Source: Oscheius tipulae
Taxonomy: Eukaryota; Nematoda; Chromadorea; Rhabditida; Rhabditidae
Assembly: GCA_037178975.1 (NCBI GenBank)
Contig: JASJZH010000001.1
Span: forward strand, 1,550,001 to 1,614,000
Length of the DNA: 64,000 nucleotides
Reading direction: 5' to 3'
Shown here: positions 37,318 to 48,414 of the stretch, piece by piece
How the letters are laid out: every line of letters begins with the position of its first letter
Numbering within the stretch: the first letter of the stretch is position 1
Program-made: the position numbers and the translations under genes
The notes under the pieces: model-generated
The model's database searches: none
Seen by the model: the letters and a program-made list of their open reading frames with translations, nothing else
What the model was told of the DNA's origin: nothing

Positions 37318-39426
37318 CCAATGTTCGGAGGATCCTGAGACAATGTGATTTGGTGGAAGAGAGCAAGAAATAGGCTGGAGAAAGAAGTTGATAGGTACGG
37401 CAAGTTTTACATGGGATTCTCATGGTCGATCGTTTCGATATAATGCTTCATCGACATATTACTTCTTTACGGTCATATTTAAGCACATCCTGCAGGAAAA
37501 CAAAGGTGGAAAATGTGAGAAGTTAGACTGAAAAGGCCCGAAAAATGAGAATAGATTTCAAATCTCGAAGTTTTTCTCGCCAAAATTTGTGAACGGAAAT
37601 GGTGGGAGCTTAAACTGCTGCGAATTTCAAAGATCTTTGTACTTGAACGTTATCTGACCCTTTTAACTGGTTTTTCTGTGTAAACTGTTGCTATAAATGC
37701 ATTGAACAAGTCTCTGAACATCGACTGCCAATAAATTAAGCTTCTAACAAAAGTTTTAGGCCAATATAAACGAGAAAAGGAGCTTTAGACCTCGGATACG
37801 TGGAAGTACGCTCCCAGTGCTGTCCTTACAACGCACAAATGCAGATACCCTATCACACTCACTAGTAGAACCAGAGAAATACTATTTTTGAATAGAAAAA
37901 AGCATTGGAGAAGAGAACCTCTGAAAAGAGGGCTCGAGGCCGCTGGTACAGCTCTATTATGCTCGATATTTGCTCTCAGGCACTCTTTTTTGTCCGAATT
38001 TTCAACTAAAACAAACGGGAAACTCTAGGAATGTACTGAATTGGTCCATAGACCCAACTTGATAAATTTAGGAAGGTTAAAACTGGCTATCATGAAAAGG
38101 TCGAATACATTGAGTATAAAGATTTCCAAGAGTCAGACGAAAAAGATTGGAAAATTGAGGAACTGACCAGCCAAGTAGGGAGTGTTGCCAAAGTTATAAG
38201 AGCACCCTCCACCTCTGTTATGAGTTGATTTTGGCCGGTTGCACAAGCTGACTGACCGTGACGTCATGTTGTGAAAGAGCGCGGGCTGCTGGGTGCAATT
38301 CGGGGATCGGAATGGGGTTGGAAAAATACAGAAATAACTATGGATACAATGGGAAACGTGAAAAACATTAGACAATTGGCAGGAACTGCTATAGTATAAG
38401 TCTAGGCGATGAGTTCAGTGGAAATCTGACAGTGCAATGGACTTTAATCTTATTTTTGATGGTCAAGACTTGATTGTTTACAGATTCCGTGCTCTGAAAA
38501 GTTGAAAATCTTGATCAGAGCTACAACTTTGCAAAACATCGCAAAGCTCAAAGATGCTTTAATCTAGCTGAAAAAGTGGTCACAGGTCGCGGACTTCCAG
38601 TCCAAAGGTGTAGGGTCGGAGTAATTTGAAATTTTATCCAGTCTATTGTCAGTCTCTTTGCTCCCCTTCTCTCTATTTCTTTCTGTTACTTTGTCTCTCT
38701 GTCTCTGTGTCTCTATGTCTCAGCATCGAGGTTTCTTCATTATCCCCTTCTGTATTCTAACCCGATTACCCTCTCTGTAAAAGAACTCATTTGTTGAGAA
38801 TTGATCGATTCTCGCATTCCCTTCTCATCAAGAAATCTCTGAGCATCAGTCCTTGTTCTCCCTAACTCTTGTTTCGTCTCTCTGTCGTGCTTTTCCCTGT
38901 ATACCTTTGGGTTCTAGGAAACCGTTCTCCTTCAGAATCCCACTTCCGCCTTTTTTTGATGATCTGCAAGGATGTAGCTCTGGATCAGACCTTTGCAAAA
39001 CATCACAAGTACACAAAAAGCTCTCTGTGAGAGATATGGAGATCGGCGCGCCGGTACCTAACGCTTGCTACAGCGCGCCAACAATCTCTTCATTTTCGGG
39101 CAAAAGATGTTTATTTCATAAGCTTACATGTCCTACAAAGTTATAGCTCTGAATCAGGGCTACAAGTTAAGCTTCTTCGGGGTATGCCTAAGTTGTTTCG
39201 CCCCTTTGGGGCTCATTGAACCCACTTCCCACTCTTAAAAACCATTTCCTTTCCCTCGAACCCACTTACTTTTCATTCTTTGAACCCTCTTATATTTCAT
39301 TGAGCTCTCTTCCCATTCTTTGAACAGCTTACCTCTTCAAAAAACTTTTTCAAATAGTTGATATTCAGAAGAGTCAATTGGAGTAGTAGTAGTAGAGATG
39401 GCCTCAGGAGCTGTTACCCTGCCACG
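37318..39426. other. 2.1-kb intergenic region with dispersed repeats
   Basis: No gene seen. Contents: the exact 102-bp repeat at 37944-38045, a diverged repeat around 38515-38570 and 38955-39115 (TTTGCAAAACAT, GGCGCGCCGGTA), a pyrimidine-rich TCTCTGT tract at about 38650-38730, and T-rich DNA up to the gene at 39427. The left end holds the AlaRS promoter. Confidence 0.5.
37944..38045 (+). repeat. dispersed exact 102-bp repeat, copy 1
   Basis: Identical over 102 bases, by eye, to 40454-40555 in the same orientation; it starts TGGTACAGCTC and ends TACTGAATTGGT. No open frame and no terminal inverted repeat; the flanks differ on both sides. Confidence 0.9.
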
Positions 39427-39682
39427 ATGCGACGTGTCCCAGTGACGAGTACGGTGAGTCTGTCACTATCACTGCCCCTAACTAAAGATAATGTACTTTC
39501 AGTTATCCGACATCGAGATCCTCAAAAACTCAACGGACGATATGGTCGTAGGAGCAGAGAATACGGAGATTTTGGAGAAACACGGTCAAAGGTCTACCAA
39601 GCCGGATATCATAGAGGAGAAAAGTGCCATGGAGGATCTGACCAACTGGCTCGAAAAAGAATCCCAAGAGACCGGCCAATGA
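39427..39682 (+). CDS. small unrecognised acidic protein
   Basis: Two exons (39427-39453 and 39503-39682) joined over a 49-nt GT-AG intron give 68 residues: MRRVPVTST, LSDIEILKNSTDDMVVGAEN, DIIEEKSAMEDLTNWLEKES. Charged and helical, without Cys or membrane spans. An ATG 29 bases upstream opens only a 15-codon frame. It lies 150 nt before the zinc-ribbon gene on the same strand, so the two may be co-transcribed. I do not recognise it. Confidence 0.4.
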
Positions 39683-39832
39683 CTGGTCCCCGACGCGATA
39701 TTGCGTACCCGTCCTAAATTTTTAGGCTCGTGGCGCGTGAATTTGGGATAATTCATGTGTCATTTATCGATTTCTATCGCTCGTTCCTATGCCCATTCCG
39801 CAGCCTAAATTCGCCTATCTTCAGCTCAAAAA

Positions 39833-41259
39833 ATGAGCATGGCCGGAAGCTCAAAGCAGGAAATGGACGAGGAGGAAAATCTCGTCTGGTTCACGGCCAG
39901 CAACTCTATAAAAGAACCCAAGGTACTTTTTCGTAACATTTTCCAATTTTTGGGGTTTTTTTTGCAGAAGGAACAAATGTTCAGTCCACCGGATTTGTCG
40001 AAGGAAAAATTCAGAAGGGAGAGACCCAGGTTTTAGTGAGTCGTCCTTGTCTCATTTATTCAATTTGCTATCTTTATCTCTCATTTCAACTTATCTAAAT
40101 CTTATTTTAACATGAACAATCGACTAAGACAACAAGCTTCATTCTAGGCTGTGGGTATCGCCCCGACAAATCATGACAACAGTCGAAGTTGTCCCAACTT
40201 TACGCAGTGAAACTAGGAGCCCGCGATTTTTGACAAGTTTTTCGCGTGCACTTTTGGAGGACCAAAGCACTGTTGAGCTTTGTGATGCTTTGCAAAGTTG
40301 TAGAGCAGATCGAGGGCTACAATATTCTAAAACATCGCAAAGCCCAAGAATGCTCGCTGTGCGAGGTGTAAATACGGGCGCGCCGGTAGCTGACTGCGGT
40401 GTAGTACAGCGCGGAAACTATCTCTCTCTTAGTGCTGAAGAAGTGATTTTCGATGGTACAGCTCTATTATGCTCGATATTTGCTCTCAGGCACTCTTTTT
40501 TGTCCGAATTTTCAACTAAAACAAACGGGAAACTCTAGGAATGTACTGAATTGGTTTTTGGAAAATAAATAGTAAAAAGCCATGATTTTAGCTGACTTAT
40601 AGTGAAAAAATGTCTAGAATAACACAAAAATTTCAGCAAAGTCCAGGAAACGCCAGCCTTGAACGAAGACGGAATCCGGGAATGCAGCTTTTGTCAGGGA
40701 CAGGTCCGTCCGCAGGTCTGTGGAGGAAAAAAGCCCAGGTTTTTAGCCTATTTCCCCATTTTTTAACTCAAATTTCTTCCGATGGCGCTGTGGGAACAAG
40801 ACCTGCCGCAAATGGTACGGTTGGGTCCGGGAAGGCGACGAGGTCCCGATGAACATGAATCGCAAGGGCCGTCCCAATGGTATCTACGAGAGTTTCGGCA
40901 TCCAAAGGATGAAAAGAAGCCGAACGAGTACGGAAGAGTCTCTCCCACCGACTCTGACGCCAATTTCTCCGCTCAGATATGATCCAGTTCCAGGAGAGAC
41001 AGAGGACGATGAGATGGGAGATGAGGAAGAGGTAGACAGGCCATTATTAATGGGACAAATAGAACTTTTTCAGTTCCAAATGATTCCTGACGAGGAAGAC
41101 GACCTCATCAGAGGATTGGAATTCGATCCTGTCAAAGGGTGAGTTGAATTCGGTCACTGTCACAATCCACTAAATTTTCGTTTCAGAGAGGAATACGACG
41201 CCGAATACTACCCTCAGGACAAGTCATTCGTAGATGTACATATCAAGAACGAGCTCTAG
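39833..41259 (+). CDS. zinc-ribbon protein with acidic C-terminus, unrecognised
   Basis: Exons about 39833-39922, 39968-40029, 40637-40738, 40782-41138 and 41187-41259. A short acidic start (MSMAGSSKQEMDEEENLVWF) is followed by ECSFCQGQVRPQVCGGKKP, RWRCGNKTCRKWYGWVREGD and RPNGIYESFGIQRMKRSR, then a Glu/Asp-rich tail ending VDVHIKNEL. CxxC then WRCxxxxCRKxxxVREG resembles the zinc ribbon of ISXO2-type transposases, but no DDE catalytic domain follows. It may be a domesticated or unrelated nucleic-acid-binding module. The ATG follows TATCTTCAG by eight bases. Intron 3 (40030-40636) contains repeats. Intron 4 (40739-40781, 43 nt) joins in frame only with a TTCCG 3' end rather than AG. Confidence 0.6.
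40270..40450 (+). repeat. diverged dispersed repeat
   Basis: TTTGTGATGCTTTGCAAAG, AAACATCGCAAAGC and GGCGCGCCGGTAGCTGAC parallel segments at 38515-38570 and 38955-39115 in the same order. Older than the exact 102-bp repeat that follows directly. Confidence 0.5.
40454..40555 (+). repeat. dispersed exact 102-bp repeat, copy 2
   Basis: Identical to 37944-38045, located in intron 3 of the zinc-ribbon gene, 2.4 kb from the first copy. Confidence 0.9.
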
Positions 41260-41499
41260 AAGCCCCGTGTGATCTCTCACTTAGCTAACCTACATTCTTT
41301 AACTTTACCACCTTAATATCAGTATTCTCCCATTTGACCTCTTCAGAATTCTTCACGGAAGATAGAGAGATGTAGAGACAGATTCGGGGGGAACAAAAAG
41401 GCAGTCAGACAAACAGAACTAACGGATAATTTTTATTCCCAGCATTCTAGTTAGCGACATTGATCATCTTTCGTCCTGTCTTCGTAGAAACAGGCTTCT

Positions 41500-44400
41500 T
41501 CAGCTGGTCCGCTTCGAGGACTGATTGCGCTGCGACGAGTTGACCTCATCCGTCATCAGCATCTCCAAGTCCCTTCTCGACGAGGCGGCTTCCTCCTCGA
41601 CCGCGAATCCACTGATAAGCTGCAGCTGGCTGAGCGCCTGACCGTCGTCCTGGGCAAAAGCGAACCCATTCCCATTGTCCACATTCTCCATGTGGCTGCG
41701 CAGACCCACCGTGTCGACAATCTTGAAGATCGGCTTATAGAGGACCTCGAAGTTTGGGCCTCTGACTCCTTCCTTGTATAGGATCATGTCCCGGGCGTCT
41801 TGGTAGATGGTGTGACGGACGACCTTGAAGGTGACGTCCGGGAGAAAGGTCGCAATGACGGCCAGCACGAGCATGAAGATGATCAGAGGCCACGGGGTGT
41901 GCCACAGCATGCCGCCCATCAGGAAGGACTGCGTCGGGATCTGGAAGGCGAAGGCGTCCCAAATGAGCCAGAGGTAGAAGAGCAGGATCGAACCGAGAGC
42001 CACACCGACGGAGATAACAGTCACACTGCTGGTCTCCATGATGGCCTTGCCATTGGCGATCGGGACGATCAGGGTGTAGATAAGGATGCCGAAGAGGTAG
42101 AGGTGGTCGTCGCGGCCAGTGTAGGGGGACAGGGGAGCTCCGGAACCCCAGCTCATGTAGGCAATGATGAAGAGACTGATGCCGTGACAGAGACCCATGC
42201 CGAACCAGGTCGCTTGGCCCTAGAATTGGAGTGATTGGATGAGTGAAAGAGAGACACAGAGAGAAAGGAACAGTGTCTCACTCTGACGTTCAGCAGATTC
42301 TGGTAGAGCTGATACATCTGACTGTACTTCTTGAAAAAGTCCACAGTAGTCGGTCGATCCACGGTCCCGATGATGATGGCGGGCCAGCTGGTGAAGAAGA
42401 CGTTGTACCTCACAATCGTCCACGGATCGGCCATTGGCTGGTCAGTCGGCCCGTTGTAGAAGGTGTAGAGGAAGATACATGTCGTCTCCAGGACATTCTT
42501 GTAAATGCTGTAGAGGATGCACTTGGAGGTCCGGAACAGTGACAGCGTGCCATGGACGAAGAGCAGACTGTCCAGATGACGGAACTGGGCTATGCTGTAG
42601 TCGGCAGCCAGGGCAGCTTGCATTCCCTCCTCGCCAGCTATGCCCACACCCACATCGGCCTCCTGAATCATCGCTACATCGTTGGCTCCGTCGCCGATGG
42701 CCAGCACGCATCCGTCCGCGTTCCTCTTGACCAGACGTGTCACTGCGGCCTTCTGGAGCGGGGTGCAGCGACAGCAGATCACGGCCGAACAGGATAACGC
42801 AAGACGAAGGAATTGAAGTCGCAGCTGCTCGTCGTTCAGCAGGAAGTCGAGACAGACAGCGTCGACGATCAGGGCCAGTCTTAGACGACTTTGGAGCTTG
42901 TCCTCCACGTTGGCGACCATCTCCAGAAGGCTCCGGGTCGTCTCCTCAAGCAGCGGACTACAGAGCACGAACATCGGTGTCTGACGGTTCAGAAGGCGAC
43001 ACGAATTGCCAATGTTCACGGCCGTCTCGAGCTTATCTCCCGTCAGAACCCAGACGCGCATTCCGGCTCCAAGCATCCGCTCGATTGTCTCCGGTACATG
43101 ATCCTGTAGGCGGTCTTCGATGGCCGAAATCCCCAGCACATCCAGATTCTTTTCAAGCTCGTCGGCTATCTGGGCAAGGAGTTCTTGCTGGTTGGCCAGA
43201 TCGAGCTTGGCTGCTTGAATTCGCGTCTCCATGGCTGTCCAGTCGGCTACGGCTATCGTCCGCGTGGCGAAGAGCAGAGTGCGGAAGCCTGGAAGAGAAC
43301 AGTGAGTGTCTGCCTCTGTCTGTTTCTTCTGTCTCTCTCACTCACCTTGAGATGCAAAATTATGCAAATGAGCCTTGGTCTTCCTCATCATCTTGGCACA
43401 TGGCTCCTTCAGTCTCTCCAGTATCGGCTGGTCGGCTCCCTTGATGTACATGCGAATCTCTCCTCCCTCCACCGGCCTCACAATCACCGACATCCTCTTG
43501 CGATTCGAGTCGAATTCGAATAGATGCAGGAGTTCAAAGTTGAGCATCCTGCCCCCAGACGCTATCGAGAAAGTCTTGGTCTGATGCTGTCGCGAATGGA
43601 AGACGAAACCGGCATCGGCAGCGAAACTGACCAGGGCCGCCTCATCTGGCGAGGTGGCATGGTAGAGCGGTCTGTTCTTGTCCATGCTGTGCTTATCCGT
43701 GTTGACCGTGTGGCAGCAGGCACAGCTCGTCAGAAACTGTCGGATCTGGCTCGAGGTGCGGTACTTGTCTGTCTCCATGTCCCTCAGCAGTCGCTCCGGA
43801 CGGAACGTGTCCAAAGCTCGCGTCTTCTTATTGGCATACTTGAATCCGGCGATACTGCACTGTCGAAAGCGCATGTTGTTCTGTGTCATTGTACCCGTCT
43901 TGTCTGACATGATGTAGCACACTTGGCCCAGCTCCGAATTCAAGGCAAAGCTTTTGACATCAGCACACAGATCCTTCTTCTCGTCGTACATGTCCATGTC
44001 GCCGCGGATGAACAGGCCCTGCACTACTTGGATCATTTCCAGGGTGACGTAGAGCGAAATCGGCACGAGTCCCATGAAGAGCATGATGCAGCCGAGGAAC
44101 ATAAAGTAGAGAGAGTCTAAAAGAGGAGTTAGGTTGTCAAGAGAAATGAAATTGGCCGGCGCGTTGGCCGAGTAGTCTCGGCCAGCTCGTCTCCGCGTCT
44201 TTACCTCATTCAAAAACGTACCGTGCTTGGCTTCCGGAAAGATAAACTGGTAGAACTCAGGCCTCTGGAAGCATCGTTGAGCCACAGCCGTCGTCAGAGC
44301 CAGCAGTGTCGTGATTCCAAATTGGGAGAGCATGACAGAATTGGTCATTTTGGCCAGCTTGGAGCGCTTGATTGTCCTCTGCGTGTTGTTCATGCGAAGC

Positions 44401-45350
44401 TTCGTCTCCTTGCCCGTGTAGACGGTGATCCCGTAGACAAAGTCCGTGTTCTTCAGACGCGCTCCACGGTACAACATATTGGCATTCGAGATCGGAATCT
44501 TGCCCTGCTGACTCGTCTGTAGATAGCCGGTGAACTTGTGAATGTCCTTGTTTGGCAGGTCGCAGACGATCTCTCCACCCTGCTCCCAGAGCTGCTCGAT
44601 TGCCTCGTCCGTCTTGATCTGGGCTGTCTGGGCCACCGCCTGTCGGACCTTCAGACTGCTCTCTCCGTCCAGATTGGCCGTCTCCACGTAGCCGACGCCG
44701 CCGGACTCACTGCTCGAGAGGAAGAGCACATCGGCTGGCAGCTCGTTCCCTCGGTCGATGCGGATTGCCTGTCCGACGTGCAGCTTGCACCATTTGACCT
44801 TCTTCCAACCTTTATTCGTGTGGGCCCAGACCAGTTGGTGGTTGACGTTACGGTCGCGAATTTTTCTTCTCTGGAAAGGGGCGGGAGTCAGGAGAGTCAG
44901 AAAAACAGAGACAGAGAGACAGAAAACTTACAATTTCCTCGTAGACTTCGCGGACCATCGAGCAGCAGGTAATGAATCCGAGTGGTCCAGCCGTGGCCTG
45001 CATTCCGAATGGTGACAGTCCGGGGAAGCACTGGATGAGAACCAAGGCGAGAAAGAGGGCATTGGCAAATTGCTTGAACTGCGAGTAGAGAAACTTGGGC
45101 ATGAAAGTGACGATGGTGTAATTGCTGGTCGAGATGTAGTTCGATCCTTTGGGTCTTGTCGTTCCCATACTCACTATCCATTTCTCTGGCTGCTCTTTCT
45201 TACATGTCCTCGTGATGTAGCCGAAGATGACGGCTCGAAGACTGCCCATTTCATCCTGCATTGATTGCTAGAAGATTACAGTTGATAGAGACAGAGACAG
45301 TAACCTACCCATTGTTGCGTCCACTTGTACGGCAACAGCCACCAACGCAT
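41500..45350 (-). CDS. P4-type ATPase (phospholipid flippase)
   Basis: P4-ATPases flip aminophospholipids to the cytosolic leaflet, usually with a CDC50 partner. The model starts MRWWLLPYKWTQQW, joined in frame over a 40-nt intron to QSMQDEMGSLRAVIFGYITR. Next: FMPKFLYSQFKQFANALFLA (TM1), YVETANLDGESSLKVRQAV (actuator loop), LVPISLYVTLEMIQVVQ (TM4 with PISL), CYIMSDKTGTMTQNNMRFRQ (phosphorylated Asp), HATSPDEAALVSFA, VWVLTGDKLETAVNIGNSC and CVLAIGDGANDVAMIQEADV, then six membrane segments and a Ser-rich tail. Two motifs deviate: DGES for the usual DGET and DKTGTMT for DKTGTLT. Only a few introns, most sequence in long exons, unlike neighbouring genes. Subclass unclear; nearest to ATP8-like TAT proteins. 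Confidence 0.92.
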
Positions 45351-45730
45351 CTCACAGCTACGGCGATTGCCCTGGATTGCTTCAAGTTTTCGAAACTTTT
45401 TTTTAAAAGTTTTTGAAAGGTTTGTTTTCAAAAATTCCAAGTTCGTAGTTTTTTGGAAAACCTTCGCTTTTCCTTAATTGCACTAGCTGGACAATAGAAA
45501 GAATTGTTCTCTCACTTTGCTACACTACTTTCTTCAGTTTTTCCATCCTAATATACTGTATTATCCCATTTGACCTATGTTTTCCCTCTCGCTGCCGGTC
45601 ATCTCGTCGCCCCGGCGGGTTCAACAAAGAACCTATTAGGTTTCGCAAAAAGAGCAGCCAAACACGCGGGAGGGACACTGGTCTTCTAGGCGTCGGTCTC
45701 GGAAACCGTCTCAAGATACTCAAGTGGAGA
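45351..45730. other. intergenic between divergent genes
   Basis: About 380 bases between the flippase start and the plus-strand gene at 45731. AT-rich with AAAACTTTT-type runs near 45390-45430; no repeat or coding frame recognised. Confidence 0.4.
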
Positions 45731-46347
45731 ATGGATAAGGATGATCTGCCTCCGCCTGAAGAGCCACCTCCTCCTCCTCCAACAGACGTGGAGGAGGCAC
45801 CACCCCTTCCGCTGAAGGAGAGACCGAGTTCTGAAGAGGTGAGAGAATGATAATCCCGCTGAGTTACTGACTCTGTCCCTCTATCTCTCTGTCTCTCTGT
45901 CCCTCTGTCCCTCTACCTCTCTGTCTCTCTGTCCCTCTGTCCCTCTATCTCTCTGTCCCTCTACCTCTATGTCTCTCCGTCTCTCTGTCTCTCCGTCTCT
46001 CTATCTCTCTGTCTCTCTGCCTCTCTATCTCTCTGCCTCTCTATCTCTCTGTCTTTCAGTTTCTCAGAGTACAGACATATGGTTTCGCACCCTCCTGCCG
46101 CCCTCAATTGCTCGCCAGCACTTGGCTTGTGTGCCTTTCGGCTGACAGTTTGTGCTGGACTCTCCGCGTGGAACGCGGCCCCAAGAAGGTAGCATTACTC
46201 TCTCTCTCTCTCTTTCACCTAGAAGTCAAAAACCCCTTTTCTCCAAATGACCCAGCCCAGCTGTTCACTCCCACCCAGCCTATTGTTGTAATGTGCTCCG
46301 TCCGAGCGGAGGAGGCTTCTTGCCACCCCACGCTCCCGATATCTTGA
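45731..46347 (+). CDS. short proline-rich protein, unrecognised, possibly truncated
   Basis: Exon 1 (45731-45838) encodes MDKDDLPPPEEPPPPPPTD and an acidic Pro-rich stretch. After a 220-nt intron full of pyrimidine repeats, exon 2 gives FLRVQTYGFAPSCRPQLLAS and TWLVCLSADSLCWTLRVERG. The reading frame then either runs to 46347 or is spliced at 46187 and stops near 46290. Only one hydrophobic segment is present. The FAPSCRPQ segment followed by a hydrophobic stretch loosely recalls the start of organic-anion transporters, in which case the rest is missing; this is weak. It ends just before the MARVEL gene on the same strand. Confidence 0.35.
45872..46063 (+). repeat. pyrimidine simple-sequence tract, (TCTCTGTC)n-like
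   Basis: About 190 bases of nearly pure C/T with a G every 8-10 bases (CTCTGTCTCTCTGTCCCTCT and variants). It fills the intron of the proline-rich gene and ends at its acceptor TCTTTCAG, acting as a very long polypyrimidine tract. Confidence 0.9.
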
Positions 46348-46475
46348 GCTTTCTATAGTCTTTTTTTAGTTTTCCAGTCATTTCTCACATTCTCTTTCAT
46401 GTGAGAATAGTCATGCGCGTATAGACCCACTCATTGCTCGTTTGTCAGTCTCTCGCGGTGTATGTCTCCGCCAAA

Positions 46476-48171
46476 ATGGAGACGTCTCCAAACAAAACAC
46501 TAGTAATTGATTCCTTTCCGATGGTCTACGACGACGATGATCGACGGTATACGACTACGACGACAGTGGTCGAGACGACAGAGTATCTGGCTGATGATGG
46601 ACCGGCAGTGAGGGTGAGCTATTTTGAGAGACAGTGGACTAAAATAGCTTGGCGGGAAAGTTTACCGTTGGATTTGAGAGTAACGTTTGAACGGGCAGTA
46701 CCAGAACATAGGACCGATAGGCAAAGAGACAGTGACAGTGGCTATTCTTCTTCCAGTTCTCCGTGCCCAAAGCCGACTGCAGCTACTGCCGGACCCTCGG
46801 CGGAATGGTCAAGATTGTCTGCCTCCTTCTCTGCTTCTTCTGTTTCATCTGTCTCGTAGCCGGAGGCTACGGACACTATTCCGGAGCCAGTTGGGCTACC
46901 TTCGTTACCAGTATCGGTATGTCAGTGACCGGAACTCTCCTCCTCCTCTACATCTTCCGTGTAGTGGATAACGTCCCCCAGATTCCATGGATTGTCGCGG
47001 TCAGTCTTCCGAATTTCAGTGACTAGATTCGAGTTTAGGAAATGTGCTTCTGTTTCGCCTGGACCATCTTCTTCTTCATTGCCGGTTCCGTGCTGGCAGT
47101 TGCTACCAGACAGTACGTGGCCACTTTTGGATGGGCTGCTGCTTCGGTGAGTCTTTCGAAGTTTCGACTCTTACATTCAGCATTGTTTTCTCTTTTTTAT
47201 GACTTACTGGTCTATACAGATTCCCTAGTTTTCAACAATTCTTCCTTTTGACTCTGAACTGTTCGGAGTCTTGTATTTTTTTATCGTGCTTTCCAAAACC
47301 TGTTCTTGAGTCAAGGGTGTTTCTCCCTTTCTGTTCATACTTCACAGAGAAACTGTGTTTCTATTCTCTTTGTAGTCAAATACAGTTCCATTTTGGAAGT
47401 CCCAACACTCTGACCAGTTTGCACCGAACTTCTGTTCGGGTGATTGACTCTCTTCGTTCTAAACTACTGACTCTCTCCCCTATTCATTACAGTTTTTCTT
47501 TCTTGTGTATCATAAAAAGTCTCAGGCATCAGACCAGAACTGACCTGCAAGTGTTTGGACTTTTTGTCAGGTCTCACAGTCCTTTCCCTCTATTAGTACC
47601 AGTGAACTCTCTCAGCACTCTAGTGACTAGTCTCGATCACGACCTTTGTTTTTCACTTTTTAGCTATCATGAACTACTCTGACCAGCTACGTACGGAGTG
47701 CAGAGGTGCCGTTTTGACTTCGGAATGCGCACCAACTCGTATAGCATGCGTATCAAAGTTGACTACGGTAGAACGATACACAGGCCTTGTGTGAACGATT
47801 GGTGAGCAATCCAAAGACAAATTGATACCTCCGCATTTTCCGCATTCTACTCATCTTTGGCTCTGACCACCACACCAATCCATGTCTTTTCCTTGTCTTC
47901 CTGACCTTCCTGTTCTGATGTGTCTTACCAAATCCTTACCACTACTATGTCTTGTCTCTTGAGTAAAAAAAGAGCCGGAAACATGCCACGTTGACAGAGA
48001 CAGGACTTCATCTATTCTTACCCCAACTTTCAGTTCTTCGCTTTCGGAGCGATGTGTGCCTACGGCTTCGACTGCTACCTGAAGTTTTTGAGCTGGCGGA
48101 ACAATGAGGTGGCTACTGGAGGCGGACCGGACTACCTGGAACAGATGAGAAACCGTGCCCAGGCTGTCTAG
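46476..48171 (+). CDS. MARVEL-domain four-span membrane protein
   Basis: MARVEL proteins are tetraspan proteins of vesicles and cell junctions. Exon 1 (METSPNKTLVIDSFPMVYDD, then TTTTTVVETTEYLADDG) is a cytosolic tail. Next come CSYCRTLGG and four hydrophobic segments: VKIVCLLLCFFCFICLVAGG, WATFVTSIGMSVTGTLLLLY, FCFAWTIFFFIAGSVLAVA and FFAFGAMCAYGFDCYLKFL, ending YLEQMRNRAQAV. The order and the RVVDNVPQIPW loop fit a CMTM/MARVEL fold. Introns are at about 46615-46754, 47000-47039 and 47146-48032; the last is 887 nt, the longest in this gene. TTTGTCAG about 30 bases upstream of the ATG may be a trans-splice site. An AATAAA follows at 48218. Confidence 0.8.
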
Positions 48172-48217
48172 CCCCGAACATATTGTGCTCATCCAGAGAG
48201 AGAAAGAGAGAGATTGT

Positions 48218-48223
48218 AATAAA
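48218..48223 (+). terminator. poly(A) signal of MARVEL gene
   Basis: AATAAA 47 bases after the MARVEL stop codon. Confidence 0.6.
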
Positions 48224-48414
48224 ACCTGTATCGCTCTTTGTTCTGCCGGTCATAACCCCGATGTGAAGTTTTTCCCGTTGCGGTTTCTTTGGGCCCCTTG
48301 GCAAAAAATTGTTTCCGACTAATTGACTACCGGATGCAATCTGTTATCGACTAGAAAGACGGGGCGGTAAAGCTACAAAAAGGGGAAAATCGCGATATTT
48401 ACGGTTATACATGA

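Noticed and set aside
38853-39146. 97-codon plus frame before the 39.4-kb gene
   Set aside because: Runs through the diverged repeat (GGCGCGCCGG) and T-rich DNA; no conserved sequence.
42243-44972. Several plus-strand frames of 100-235 codons opposite the P4-ATPase
   Set aside because: They are antisense shadows of GC-rich coding exons; no domain, start signal or splice sites.
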